64,000 nucleotides of DNA. It comes from Thozetella sp. PMI_491 (Eukaryota; Ascomycota; Sordariomycetes; Chaetosphaeriales; Chaetosphaeriaceae). The stretch covers positions 394,003 through 458,002 of the forward strand of contig MU270059.1 in NCBI GenBank assembly GCA_021432635.1. Reading direction: 5' to 3'. The position numbers and the translations under genes were made by a program. Below are positions 45,507 to 56,073 of this stretch, piece by piece; position 1 is the stretch's first letter, and the number at the start of each line of letters is the position of its first letter. The notes below the pieces were generated by a model. That model was not told the origin of the DNA and ran no database searches. It was given only the letters and a program-made list of their open reading frames with translations.

Positions 45507-46627
45507 ATGAGCACTGTAACTTCCACCGAAGCACTCGCCTCCTCCAGGGAAGAGGCTACCGCAAGCCTCCTCCAGGAGGCCAAGGGCCAACACACAAAGC
45601 CACTCTGGACCCAAATGACAAGGCTGAACCCGCCATTGCCCAACCCTCAATGCGTTCCCCACGTGTGGGAGTTCGAGAAGATCCGCCCGGCGCTACTCAA
45701 GGCGGGCGAGCTGGTCACCGAGAAGCAGGCAGAGCGGAGGGTGCTAATGCTGGTCAATCCAGCCCGAGGTACGTTAGTATACGGTATGACGGGTCAGTTG
45801 GGATGTGCCGGGGCTAACCGGCCAAGATGCTCCTTACACCACGGACACCATTTATGGGGGGCTTCAGTTGGTCATGCCCAATGAGACGGCTCCAGCCCAT
45901 AGACACACGGCCTTTGCCTGTCGCTTCATCATTGAAGGCAACGGCGGCTTTACCGCCGTCCACGGTCGCCGCATTCGCATGCAGCGCGGTGACGTGATCT
46001 TGACGCCGACCTGGAACTGGCACGACCACGGCAAGGACGGCTCAGGTCCCATGATCTGGCTTGACGGCCTGGACCTACCCAACTTTATCCATTTCCCTGT
46101 CCACTTTGTCGAACACTTCTCCCAGTCGCGCTACCCGGCGGAGGACGTCGACTCGGAAACCTCACCAATCGTGTTTCCATGGGCAAAGATGAAAGCCGAA
46201 TTGGACTCCACAAGCGGGTCGATGGCGACAATTCCTTATCTGAAAAAGAACAATGCAGAAAGTATGCTACACACTCCATTATCTACCATGATCTTTTTGA
46301 TGATTCTGACACATACTGTTAGTTAGCAAGGTGCTTGGTGCCAGTGCTACAAGGATCGCAGCTGGCTCCACGACCGACCCGGTCCAGGAGACGGCGTCCT
46401 CCATCTTTCATGTCATTGAAGGATCTGGGCACTCGGTCATAGATGGCAAGACTTTCTCATGGAAGAAGCATGACACCTTCTGCGTACCATCGTGGCACGA
46501 GTACTCGCATCATGCAGATGCTAGCGAGACTGTCTATCTGTACCGGTGCCACGACATCCCGATGCTCAAGTCTCTGGGATTTTACAGAGTCAACGGGGTT
46601 GATATTGAGAGCATCGTGTCCGAATAG
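45507..46627 (+). CDS. Gentisate 1,2-dioxygenase
   Basis: Three exons (45507-45768, 45827-46261, 46323-46627) give 333 residues. The protein is a bicupin. The first cupin carries the iron site in [19 protein letters not shown] and the following [17 protein letters not shown], with DGLDLPN after it; this is the family signature of gentisate dioxygenases. The second cupin ([17 protein letters not shown] to WHEYSHHAD) is a weaker copy. The enzyme opens gentisate between the carboxyl-bearing and adjacent hydroxyl-bearing carbons to give maleylpyruvate, using Fe(II) and O2. It is cytosolic. It is divergent from the Zn2Cys6 gene and convergent with the fumarylpyruvate-hydrolase gene. The ATG at 45507 was chosen because the frame upstream has no other ATG. 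Confidence 0.93.
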
Positions 46628-47101
46628 ACGAACTAGACTATTAATGTAGGAAGAAAGCTTATACGCAATACTATTTTGTGGTACACCTACGCGATAACAG
46701 ATTAGCTGGAGCATCTGGTACAAAAGAGAACTGATCGTCTTGATCTATCTACTGACAGAGAGGGAGCTCTCCGCTCTTATATAGCCGCCAGCGAGCCGGG
46801 GCTCCCTGGTCTCCTGTGGTGTAGTAGTGCTGATGCCAGCCGCGGTTAAAGCTCGACCAGCTGTAGCGGCCACGTGCACTAAGCAATGCGGGCACTTTGC
46901 ACGATGTATTTCTACTCCAATGCCTCTGTATAATTTTCCTCTTACTACCAAGTGAGATCACCACCATGTATGCTAAGATATCCGCCAGATCCCTCCCGCA
47001 CGAAAAGGTAACGGTGGTGTAATTCTTAAAATCTAGCAATCTAGAACTACCTATGCATGATGGAGTGCCGCACGTATTGTATTTACAACAATACGATAGG
47101 G
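46628..47101. other. Convergent 3' intergenic
   Basis: 3' UTRs of the dioxygenase and the FAH-family gene; no gene was seen. Confidence 0.6.
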
Positions 47102-48139
47102 CTATGCAAACCTCACTCCATTCTTAAGCGTGCCGATCTTGTCGATGACAACCTCCATTTGCGTGCCTGGAACTAAATACTGAGGCGGCTTCAGGCCAGC
47201 ACCGACGCCTACTGCCAGTTAGCCGACGATGACGTCAAAGTAGGGTTTCAGTCATTTCTTACCTCCTGGGGTGCCAGTCATGATAACCGAACCCTTCTGG
47301 AGCGTGGTCCCCGTGGACAGGTACGACACGAGGTATGCGCAGTCAAAAAGTAGATCAGACACCATCTCTTTTTGGTTCACCTTGCCATTGATAATGGTTT
47401 TGAGCTCCAGAAGTTTCGGGTCTCCAATCAGGTCGGAGCGCACTAGGCAGGGGCCAAGCGGTGCGAACGTGTCGAAGCCTTTAGAGAACCCCCATTGAGG
47501 AACGCCTCCGGCCAGCTTGGGATCACGCTGTAGCTTACGTGATGAAACATCGTTTCCGCATGTGTATGCAGCTACGTAATCCAGCGCCTGGTCGACGGGT
47601 ACGTCCTTGGCGTCCTTGGCGAGGACGAGACATAGTTCACCCTCATAGTCGGCCTGGTCGTCCTGCGCAATCCTGGGGATCACGACATCTGCACCATGGT
47701 CTTGGATGCAGGTGTTGGGCTTGAAAAAGATGAAGGGGAACGGAGGTGGGGTTCGACCGGCCTCTCGGACTAACATGACTCAGTACGTTCTGTCATCAGG
47801 CCCCGGCCAGAGAGTTGGTGGGCTTGCCGTAAAGAAATAGAGGAGGTGTGTTAAAGATTGCTTACTGTGCTTTGCATAATTGAGGCCCACGCACCGCAAG
47901 ATGCTGACATCGCTCTGCGCGAGCGGCCCGAGGAGCTTCTTCACCGTGACGACTTCATCCGATACCTTGGTTGCCCCTGTTTCGTCATACATATCCTCGC
48001 CAGTAATGACTTTAGCCTGGAGCGCTGTCTCCTCGGTCACGGTACCCAGGTCAAAACCCTCCGAGGGCATAATGGGCTCCCCGCGAAGCACGCGGCCATC
48101 AGTGGCAACGAAGCGGATAAGCCGAGTCCAGACCACCAT
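47102..48139 (-). CDS. Fumarylpyruvate hydrolase-like FAH protein
   Basis: Three exons (48139-47866, 47769-47263, 47211-47102) give 296 residues. The FAH fold is shown by CVGLNYAKHIREAGRTPPPF, then FIFFKPNTCIQDHGADVVIP, the metal-binding pair in DYEGELCLVLAKDAKDV, AYTCGNDVSSRKLQ, GFDTFAPLGPCLV, and the closing SVIMTGTPGGVGVGLK-like segment (here VGVGAGLKPP). FAH proteins of this size cleave beta-diketo acids. Next to a gentisate dioxygenase the expected substrate is fumarylpyruvate or maleylpyruvate, giving pyruvate plus fumarate or maleate. The frame is open upstream to about 48355 with further ATGs, so a longer N-terminus is possible; VVWTRLIRFVATDG is the usual start. Confidence 0.9.
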
Positions 48140-49219
48140 CGTTGCTGCAATATAGTTCCTTGGGCGTTGGTGGTAAGTACTATGCACATAGCTAGAAAGA
48201 GGCAAGTTTGAACGGACTATATCTGCCCCAGGCTTTCTACGATAAAGCATCGGCTGAGGCATCCGCGGACTTAGGAACCGAAGACCCGACGACGCGGGGC
48301 GAAACTCGGCGAAGGAGAAACTCGGCGATGTGTGCATACGTGCCCACAAACTCACACTAAACCTGAATGCTAGGAGGTGCCGATAGTTACATGGTCAATC
48401 AAATGAGACCAAGCATCCCATTCCAGCTTGCTATTGACTCAAGGCGTAGATAGTTGAACGATACACTCACACGCGTAGGGGTGTGGGGTTCTTGCGTCGC
48501 TCAGCTAGGGGCGTATCGCTATGTCTTCATTTACTAAGGATACCATTCTTGTATGATCTTCTACTTCCATTATTTACCCATACATATCGCGGGAAGATTG
48601 CGAAAGCCATAAAGCAATATCTAGCTCCACGCCATCGGTCAATTACCAACCACAAGCTTGATGGGTGTAGGTATCTGAGGGCCGAAGTGCTGGTGGTGGG
48701 TGGTGGGGCTGGATATCCCGGGAGCTCCGGGGACTTAACGGATCGAGTCCCGCTCCCCGCCTTTCCCCACTCCTGCCTGCCCCACACCGGGCTTTGTTTG
48801 CCTGTCGGAGCGACGCGCGCAATAGCTTCCCCAATGCAGAGAGTGGGCAGTATGAATGATGTAGGAGGCGTTGTAGCCCAATAAGCCCCCTTTCGAATGC
48901 GTGTTCTCGGCAGCCAATATAAATTATCATTATAAATAGTATGGTTGCTTGCTTATCCCAACTTTTCGTGTCAGCATATCAACTCCCGCTAGCCGAGCCG
49001 TTACCAGCGGTGTATCCACTGCCTCGGTACAAACTTCTCCTTGCAATGCGAACATGTCTCCCCCACCCCCGTTCCACGCCTTGTCTGAAGCGTCTTGGGA
49101 TGCGAGTTACCGCGAGATGTCTTTACTTGTGTTGGGGAAAACCTACGGCGAGAACTCACCCAGGAGGGCATCAATTTGGTGCACATAGTCCTAGGCCAAG
49201 GTCAAAATACATATACCTG
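48140..49219. other. Intergenic
   Basis: FAH-gene promoter and the downstream side of the bZIP relic. The plus-strand frame from 48941 has no motif and is antisense to the bZIP gene. Confidence 0.5.
48302..48329. repeat. Direct repeat with CTCGG, period 16
   Basis: GAAACTCGGCGA occurs at 48302-48313 and again at 48318-48329, about 165-190 bp before the FAH-gene start. CGG half-sites in tandem could bind a Zn2Cys6 regulator; it could also be part of a longer coding N-terminus. Confidence 0.5.
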
Positions 49220-50338
49220 TCATCCCTGGAGTTTCATAGCACGAATGTCTCTTTCTCGCCTCCTCCTATTAGTCGTCACCACCGCATTCTGTTCTATACA
49301 GAACCACCAGTTTCTATAGAAGTACTCCCCCATCTCCCAAGCATCTTCTACAAGCTCGCTGGAGCAATCCCAACCCACCGTGTTCCCATATACTCTGGTA
49401 CCCTCCCGGACGTCGTCAAGATCCTGAGACAGTCGCCGGATAGCGTTGGCCTGCCCTGTGCTACAAGGGTCGTCCTGGGCGACTGGCGGCCGACAGATTG
49501 ACGGCAGTGAGAGTATGCATATTAGCTTTTCGCGAGCCGATGGCCAAGGGAGGGCGTCAATGAAAGGATGGTGTGGGATAGCCAGCTGGGCTAGCGTCGG
49601 TTGGAGGTTCCAGGGCAGATTGTGTGTCGGTGTTGGCGGAAGAACGTGAATATTATTCAAATCCCACACTACGCTCACTATGTTTAAAGTAGTGGCGATA
49701 GAAGAAAACGTGCCGATTGTGCTCAGGATGGGTACTTGAAGTTGCGCGTCACCGCTAAGCGGGAAGTCGAAGGTGAGTGGTGGTGCCGAAGAAGAACTGG
49801 GCTGGGAAATTGCTGCAGGTGGGGTTGCGCCAGGAAGATTACAAATATCTGAACATATCGGCATCGTGGTATGCCATCAAGACATGAAGATGGCTCTACT
49901 AACTCCAATCTCCAAACAGTGGCACGTCTAGAGAATCTGGTCCTAGATCCATCTCTGGGAAGCCAAAGCTATCTGAGCTCCGCACGATCTTTACAACCTC
50001 AACGTCTGAAAAAGATCCTGAAGATGTTCTAGATGTGAGTTCCGGGAAGACCTCGGAGAGTTGCACACCAGCATCTTGGCCAAGCGGTCGCGAGGCTTCT
50101 TGGTTTTTCGTTTGGGCCTCCTACGCCGCAATTTTCTCTCGTTGCCTTTGACCTGTGGCCTTAGCAGCGATCTCTTTCTATCGAGAGCTATGTACAATGC
50201 TCGGCGTACAATATAGTCTTTACGCCAAAATATTCAACATTCGCTTCCGTTCCGGATCGGCCGCGCTGGGTACCCCCTCTGGGGTCTTCGTCTTTTTCTT
50301 CGCTCGGTAGGCATGATGTTATGCTTTTCGGCAACTGT
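49220..50338 (-). pseudogene. Damaged bZIP / DUF3425 transcription factor
   Basis: The C-terminal exon (about 49845-49220) is an intact DUF3425 domain: NLQPTLAQLAIPHHPFIDALPWPS, later DDVREGTRVYGN and a Trp-rich end (YRNWWFCIEQ). Upstream, a frame reads the acidic linker ending in DLGPDSLDVPLFGDW, joined by an intron of about 75 nt. Further up lies the basic-region start ADPERKRMLNIL. Between them the zipper segment QRQREKIAA is followed in frame by a TAG at 50121-50123, where family members normally have a Leu, then EAQ. The basic region cannot be joined to it in frame by a normal splice. No ATG opens the first frame. I read this as a decayed gene, or one whose 5' structure I cannot resolve. 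Confidence 0.55.
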
Positions 50339-50949
50339 GATCTATCTCAAGCGAGGTTCTACAAATAATGTGGGCCTCGGGTGGTTAAATGGTAAAATAA
50401 ACACAGCATAGCGTTATGTCCGTGGAGCTTAGCAGGGCAGCCTTACGGAGGCGGTTAGCAAAGTGGAACAACAACTCACATCGTGAGATCGAACACGGCA
50501 AGTCCATGCACACCCAGTATCCTTCCCATCGGCATGGAAATAAGAATATGGCCCCTCGGCATCGACTTCGAGGCGGACGAAGGCCCTGAAGTCAACATCT
50601 CTGGGGTCATCCCAGCCATCAGCCATGACCCAGGGGACAATTGGGGAAACCGCAAAAGTAAACGTGGATATCGGAAAGCACAACCTACATTATGGCAGTC
50701 ATTACCAGAGCCCCATCATTCTCCCATTTGTCTAGTCTCATAAGAACACATAAGACTAAGTCGCTTTATATGCTGTAGAAGGTAGAATGATATCCGTCTT
50801 GGTAAAGGTTGCGGGGGTATAAGGAGCAGGCTTTCACAGTTACTAGTCTACCCAGACGAATTCAAAGCTTTTCTAAGAGAAAGATATGTTTTGCGGTTAT
50901 AGATCTCCGATAATAGGCAAAGTCCCAGGCCGCCCAGTTGTCTCCCGCA
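50339..50949. other. Intergenic, possible orphan exon
   Basis: A minus-strand frame from an ATG at about 50626 to a GTGAGT donor near 50479 reads like a real exon (WDDPRDVDFRAFVRLEVDAE) but no partner exon or family could be found. It could be the lost first exon of the bZIP gene or an unrelated small gene. Confidence 0.3.
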
Positions 50950-53285
50950 TCAACTAAATATAAATCGCTTAAGCTTGATATACCACGATACGCCGTGCTT
51001 CGACTCTTGGTCAGAGGAGTAACCAGCAAGCTGTCCGAGGTCTCTTCTTCCAGTCATCAGATCTATATCTGCCAAGGGGACAATCTTGGTCCGCTTAATA
51101 ATCTTCCAGCCGGCGTAGAGGACCACAAATACAGCCACAACAATGTAGTTGACCACGAACCCGACAGCGTCGAAACCTCCGATGAAAACAGAGTAACCCG
51201 CTATCAAAGTAAGGAAGCTATTGATGGCAATGACAAACCATGTGCCATACGGGTAAAACAGGGCTTTGTATGGCAAGTCTTCGACCTGGTTACCCTGCAA
51301 GACCCACGCTTTGCGAAACCGCAGATGAGTAACGCCAATGAAGGCCCAAGCGATGTAAGTCGCAGAACCTGAAATGCTAACAAGGTAGGTGAAAACTTTT
51401 GCCGGGCCAGCCTTGTAATTCAGCATAGACAGGAGGCCAAGGGCATTGCAAAAAACGAGAGCGATGACTGGAGTCCCATTCTTGCTCGTCTTGGCGAAGA
51501 TTTTGGGTGCTCGTCCGCGAGCGGCCAGCGAGACAAGACTTCGAGACGCGACATAGAGTGCCGAGTTCATGGAAGAGAGTTGCGCCGTGATCCTACACAG
51601 GGTTAGCCCAGGCAGCAAGAGTTGCACCCAGGCGGATCGCTCACATCACAACATTCACCACATGGCCTAGTTGCGGTGCCCCAGCGTTTTTAAACGCGAT
51701 AGTCCAAGGCGACAAGCCAGATTTGCTTGAGGCTGTGAGAAGGTCGGGGCTGTTGGAGGGCACCAGGATACCGGCAAAAAACACCAATCCCCTAAATGCA
51801 GCATGTCAGGGCTTTGAGTTACTCTGACGACGAGGGTAGGGTAGTACGATAGCGTACATGAAGATGATTAGAATTCGCCAAAATGTCTGCCTAATAGCAT
51901 TGGGGACATCCTTCCCGGGGTTCTTGCTTTCTGCAGCCGTGAGTGCAAGCATTTCGGTGCCTATAAAAGTAATAATCGTGAGCAGGATGATGCCATCTTC
52001 GTTGGTAAGAGAACATACCGCAGTAATAGACCGCTGCCAGCAAGAACGATTGCCCAAAGCCGTTGATTCCGTTTGCAATTGGGCCCGGATCCCTCCAATA
52101 CCTAAACCCGATGTATTCGCCGCCAATAGCCCCAGTATTCAGCAAAATCGCACAGAGAAAGCCGCCGAGGATGCAGAGAAGCTTCCAACACGCAAAGTAG
52201 AATTCCATTTCTCCCCAAACCACGACTCCCAGGAGGGTCGTAGCTTGATAGAATGCCCACCAGATCAATATCCAGCCATATGTAGGGACTGCATTAGTCC
52301 AATAGCCCATGATAATCTATTCCGTCTTGTTAGCGGCCGTCCAGACTTGGTTTCCCGCTTGATGTGGTACTTGGACGCACAGAACTAGCGTTGAAATCAC
52401 CTGATCTCTAGTTAGCTTTAACCCAGAGGCTCAAGATTTAAGTATCTGCACGTCGTACCAGCTACATTGGTGACCCAAAGGTACCAATAATTATAACCGA
52501 CACTGAAGGCAAGAGCTGGGTCGACAAACCGTCCAGCAAGCTCGATAAAGCCGCCTAGGGGCCAGGAGGTAAGCCGGGCGATCCATTCTGAAGTTAGACA
52601 TCCGCGTTCGATCAAACAAACTCATACCTGGAATTGGGTATAGCGTGGACATCTCGCCCACTGATAGCAAACCACGTCAGCCGATATACGAGTTTTGGGG
52701 CATCGTTAAGCAATTATACTCGTGATACCTCCCCTCCCCTGCGTATTGGCGGTCGGTAGCTCTGCTGGGCTGCCAAGGCCAAAATATACGCTAAAAGAAA
52801 ATAATAACTTACAGCACTGCATGACAAAGTAGACATCGACTCCAACAATAAAGAAGCATATTAACGCGCCGACCGGGCCGCTATATGCGACGGCGAACCC
52901 AGTTCCATACCAAATGCTCGCGCCAACCACGCCACCAAAGCTAATCATGACAAGGTGGCCTACGCAGAGCGTTAGTTATTGTAGCAATAAGTAGCCGAGG
53001 CCGCTAAGGGGCTGCATATTTACGGCCCAGATGCTAGGAGGTGCGTATTGTCAATGTATAGGAAGGGTGATCTTACGGTTCTTTAAGCCTCTCTGAAGGC
53101 CATCATCTACGAGGAAGTTAGCAAGACGTATCTAGGCAAAGCTATGGTGAATGCGCAGGAACCTCACCAATAATATTGCCATTGTCGGCAACGCCGTAGG
53201 ACAGTCCCTCTGCACCAGAGCCTGAGCCCGAGAGCGAAGAAGTCACGCGTGGGACAGCCTTGTCTTCCTCGTATTGCGCAGACAT
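50950..53285 (-). CDS. Amino-acid permease (APC superfamily, yeast type)
   Basis: About ten exons with short introns give roughly 550 residues. Exon 1 (from ATG 53285) is a Ser/Gly-rich cytosolic tail. The first transmembrane block reads HLVMISFGGVVGASIWYGTG, then GEMSTLYPIPG after a splice. This corresponds to the N-terminal signature of yeast-type amino-acid permeases. Later signatures are YWYLWVTNVA, FRYWRDPGPI, and TEMLALTAAESKNPGKDVP. The last exon (about 51596-50950) has SSMNSALYVASRSLVSLAARGRAP, the usual helix 8 pattern. It should be a proton-coupled plasma-membrane importer of amino acids or aromatic acids. It is on the same strand as the CYP504-like P450 just upstream. Internal exon borders were not all fixed. 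Confidence 0.8.
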
Positions 53286-53920
53286 GGTCAATATTGCCAA
53301 GGCGCGGCCGTTGCCGTCTATTGGGTAGGAGCCGAGAATTTGCGAACGGAAGTGTGCTCGGCTTGAAAGTAGGCCACGAACGCCACCACTCCGAGAAACT
53401 GGCCAAGTTAATGAGCTACCCCAGCGAGGTGTCGTGGATTGCAGCTGAACACAAGATGTGGTACCACGGTGAGCTGTGTTGGCACATAAAAAGCTCTTCT
53501 TCCAGGACTGCGGGACGCCCCCCAGCCGGAAATCAGCGAGTGGTCGGGTCCCCAGTTCGCAGGTTTCCGGGTTTCCCCCTGACGCCATAACAGGAGACCA
53601 TTGCGGGGTGCGCCTACGTAAGCCGGCAGCTGGTATTCCACGACTAGCCATTCTCTCCGTACAACAGTATCCACAAGCCAAGGTCCGTAAGATCTGCACG
53701 TCTCGACTCCGCCCGTGGCCGTCTCAGGGGTGGGGGGATGATAACGCGATAGCTGTCTTGCCTATCAGTCCGAATTTACAAGTGGCTGCCGGGATGTAGA
53801 CGACGATAGAGCGGGGTTATCGGCCCCTAATATCGGCTGGTTGCCGACCTATCAAGCTTCCTTGTGGGGCGTATAGCAAAGTCCAATTACACCCAGCTAA
53901 GAGCAGGTCGATTTAAGCTA
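53286..53920. other. Promoter of the permease
   Basis: Lies between the P450 stop and the permease start. No gene was seen; frames here are GC-rich and motif-free. Confidence 0.55.
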
Positions 53921-55788
53921 TCAAACTATCCCGTTGGTAACATAGCGTGTGCTCTCGGCGGATTGAGCGATACAATTTGCAAAAGCCTTCCGATCACGTA
54001 CTTGGAACGTAGCCTCGAATTCCTTAGGTACTGCGCTCTGAGCGGTAGTATTGCGGTTGTACTCTACAGAATCTAGACATGGGGGCTTTGAGTCGCTTTG
54101 CTTGATTCTGAATGAGACTATAACTCGCAGAAAGATGGCGTAGAGAATACGGTTCGAGAAGTTCACCGCGGTGCACATGCGCGAGCCTGCACCAAAGGAA
54201 AACTGATACGGGGCAGGAACCTGGTTCCTGTCTTCGGTTTCTAGCCATCGCTCGGGGCGAAATATGTGCGCGTCAGGGCCATATGTGGCAGGATCTATCT
54301 GCGGTTAGCATTCCATCTAAAGCCCGGTCTTGCCACTTACCGTGATTCGTCGCCTGACAGTTCACTAAGACCATTACGCCCTTGGGGATTTTGATATCGC
54401 TCTTCCACATAAAGTCTCGATATGTTTGCCGAGGAGGTAATAGGTGGAGGGGCGGGTAATATCGTAGGGTCTCTCTGACAAAGGCGGCTGTGTATTTTGA
54501 CTTCTCGTCGCTCACCGCTTGCTCAAACGCGGCCTCTACCGTTCCGTAAGACTCGATAATATCTTGAAATGCCTTCTTCTGTACTTTTTGGCCTTCGGGC
54601 CCCGCCAAGTACGCTATCCCGGCGATCGCGGTGGCAAACATGGTCTCAAATCCGCCAGACATGAGTCCTCCAAGAATAGTACGGATATCGACTGTGTGCA
54701 AAATAGTGCTTCAGTAAAAGGGCATCTCGAGAGCCATACTAGAACAGGTACTTACGTTTCGTCAGCTTTTCTTCTGCGTCAATTAGGAGCCCTGCTGCAA
54801 CACAGTTTGTTATCTTTCCAGAGTTGATGCTTTCCTTAACCTCGTCGAATAGTGCAGCGAGCCATTTGTCTCTTCGTGCCCTAACCTCAGCGGCCAGTTT
54901 CATTCGTTGTTTGCCTTTCAGGAAACCCAGGTATCTGAGGTAGGGGATATAATCTTGGTCATTCACGTTGGTAGATCGAAAGCTACGCATTTCACTGACT
55001 TAATCCCGGCCAAGGATCCAGCAGGTGGTGTGGAATACACACCTCGAAATGATAGAGGCGTCGCCTAGAATACCAAGTAGCAGCGGGTCTTTGATATCAT
55101 CGAAGCGCCTCCCATAACAGAACATGAGCATGATATTCAAAGACAACAACTTTTGGTAGCTGTGGGGCATAATTTCATTAGAGCCACCGTTGCCGTCCCT
55201 GCAGAGTGCCTTGACCATTTCGGCGGTTTCAAGATCGAGTAAGCTAGACAGTCTCTTAATAGCGGGTGCTGTCGTTAAGGAGCCGACAACACGGCGTTGC
55301 TTCTTGGTTCGATCGTTCCAAGGATTTGTACCGATTGTAGCAGCTGTATCTCCAGTTAGGGAATCAGAGAAAAAAAGCCAAACTCCTCACTTACCGGACG
55401 TTTTAGACACTATACTGTGGAATGTGTAAAACAGAGGCCTGTCAACGGTTGAAGCTTGGTTGGTGACGATCCAATCACGTGCCACTTCAAACCCATTCAG
55501 CACTACCACACGCCTGTTTCCAAATCGCACCTGGAACACGGGCCATCCATACTGCTCTGCCCACTTCTGCGCGGCCGTAGCGTGGTCGCTTCCGAGCTTG
55601 TACAGGTGACCGTGAATGAGAGATGCTCCAGGGATCTCTGGAATCCCTTGAATGAGGGGGAAGTCGACGTAGAAGAAACGAAAATAGAGATACGTCGCCA
55701 ATGCCAGAGCAAGGAGAGATAACAAAGCGGCCAACTTCAGCCTCGCATACCCATCGAGAAGCAGGGAATTCATCAAGGAAGAAGCCAT
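53921..55788 (-). CDS. Cytochrome P450, CYP504-like (aryl-acetate hydroxylase family)
   Basis: Five or more exons; exon 1 is 55788-55395. An N-terminal membrane anchor (LKLAALLSLLALALATYLYF) is followed by IQGIPEIPGASLIHGHLYKLG and YGWPVFQVRFGNRR, then VDRPLFYTFHSIV and ATIGTNPWND. These run closely along the phenylacetate 2-hydroxylase family (CYP504). The I-helix reads LMSGGFETMFAT, the K-helix ETLRYYPP, the PERF-like motif FRPERWL and the heme loop FSFGAGSRMCTA with its Cys ligand. Family members hydroxylate phenylacetate or 3-hydroxyphenylacetate toward homogentisate at the ER with a reductase partner. It lies between the permease and a Zn2Cys6 gene. The exact substrate is open, since no homogentisate genes lie here. 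Confidence 0.85.
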
Positions 55789-56073
55789 GATCAAGCACAC
55801 TGCCAGGTGTATGCACTATTTCAGCCAGTTGCTGTCTAAACCCAATCCCTGAAACTATATACTTGTCAGCAAGCGGGTTAGGCTGTTTAGGAGGGGAATA
55901 GATGCCTGAGCCTGATAGCGCAAGGCCAGCCCCGAGCGGAGATCGGAGAATTCCCGGATGCGAGTGGCGCACATTTCCGAACGTACAAAAAGGGAACAGT
56001 GTTTATAGCCGACAGGTTCTTTAGAGGCTCGCAAAATAGGATTCTCTCGTGTATCAGTTTGTAAAACTCTCTA

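Noticed and set aside
48941-49501. Plus-strand open frame of 186 codons
   Set aside because: It starts with a normal ATG but has no motif and lies antisense to the DUF3425 exon, whose minus-strand reading is clearly the real one.
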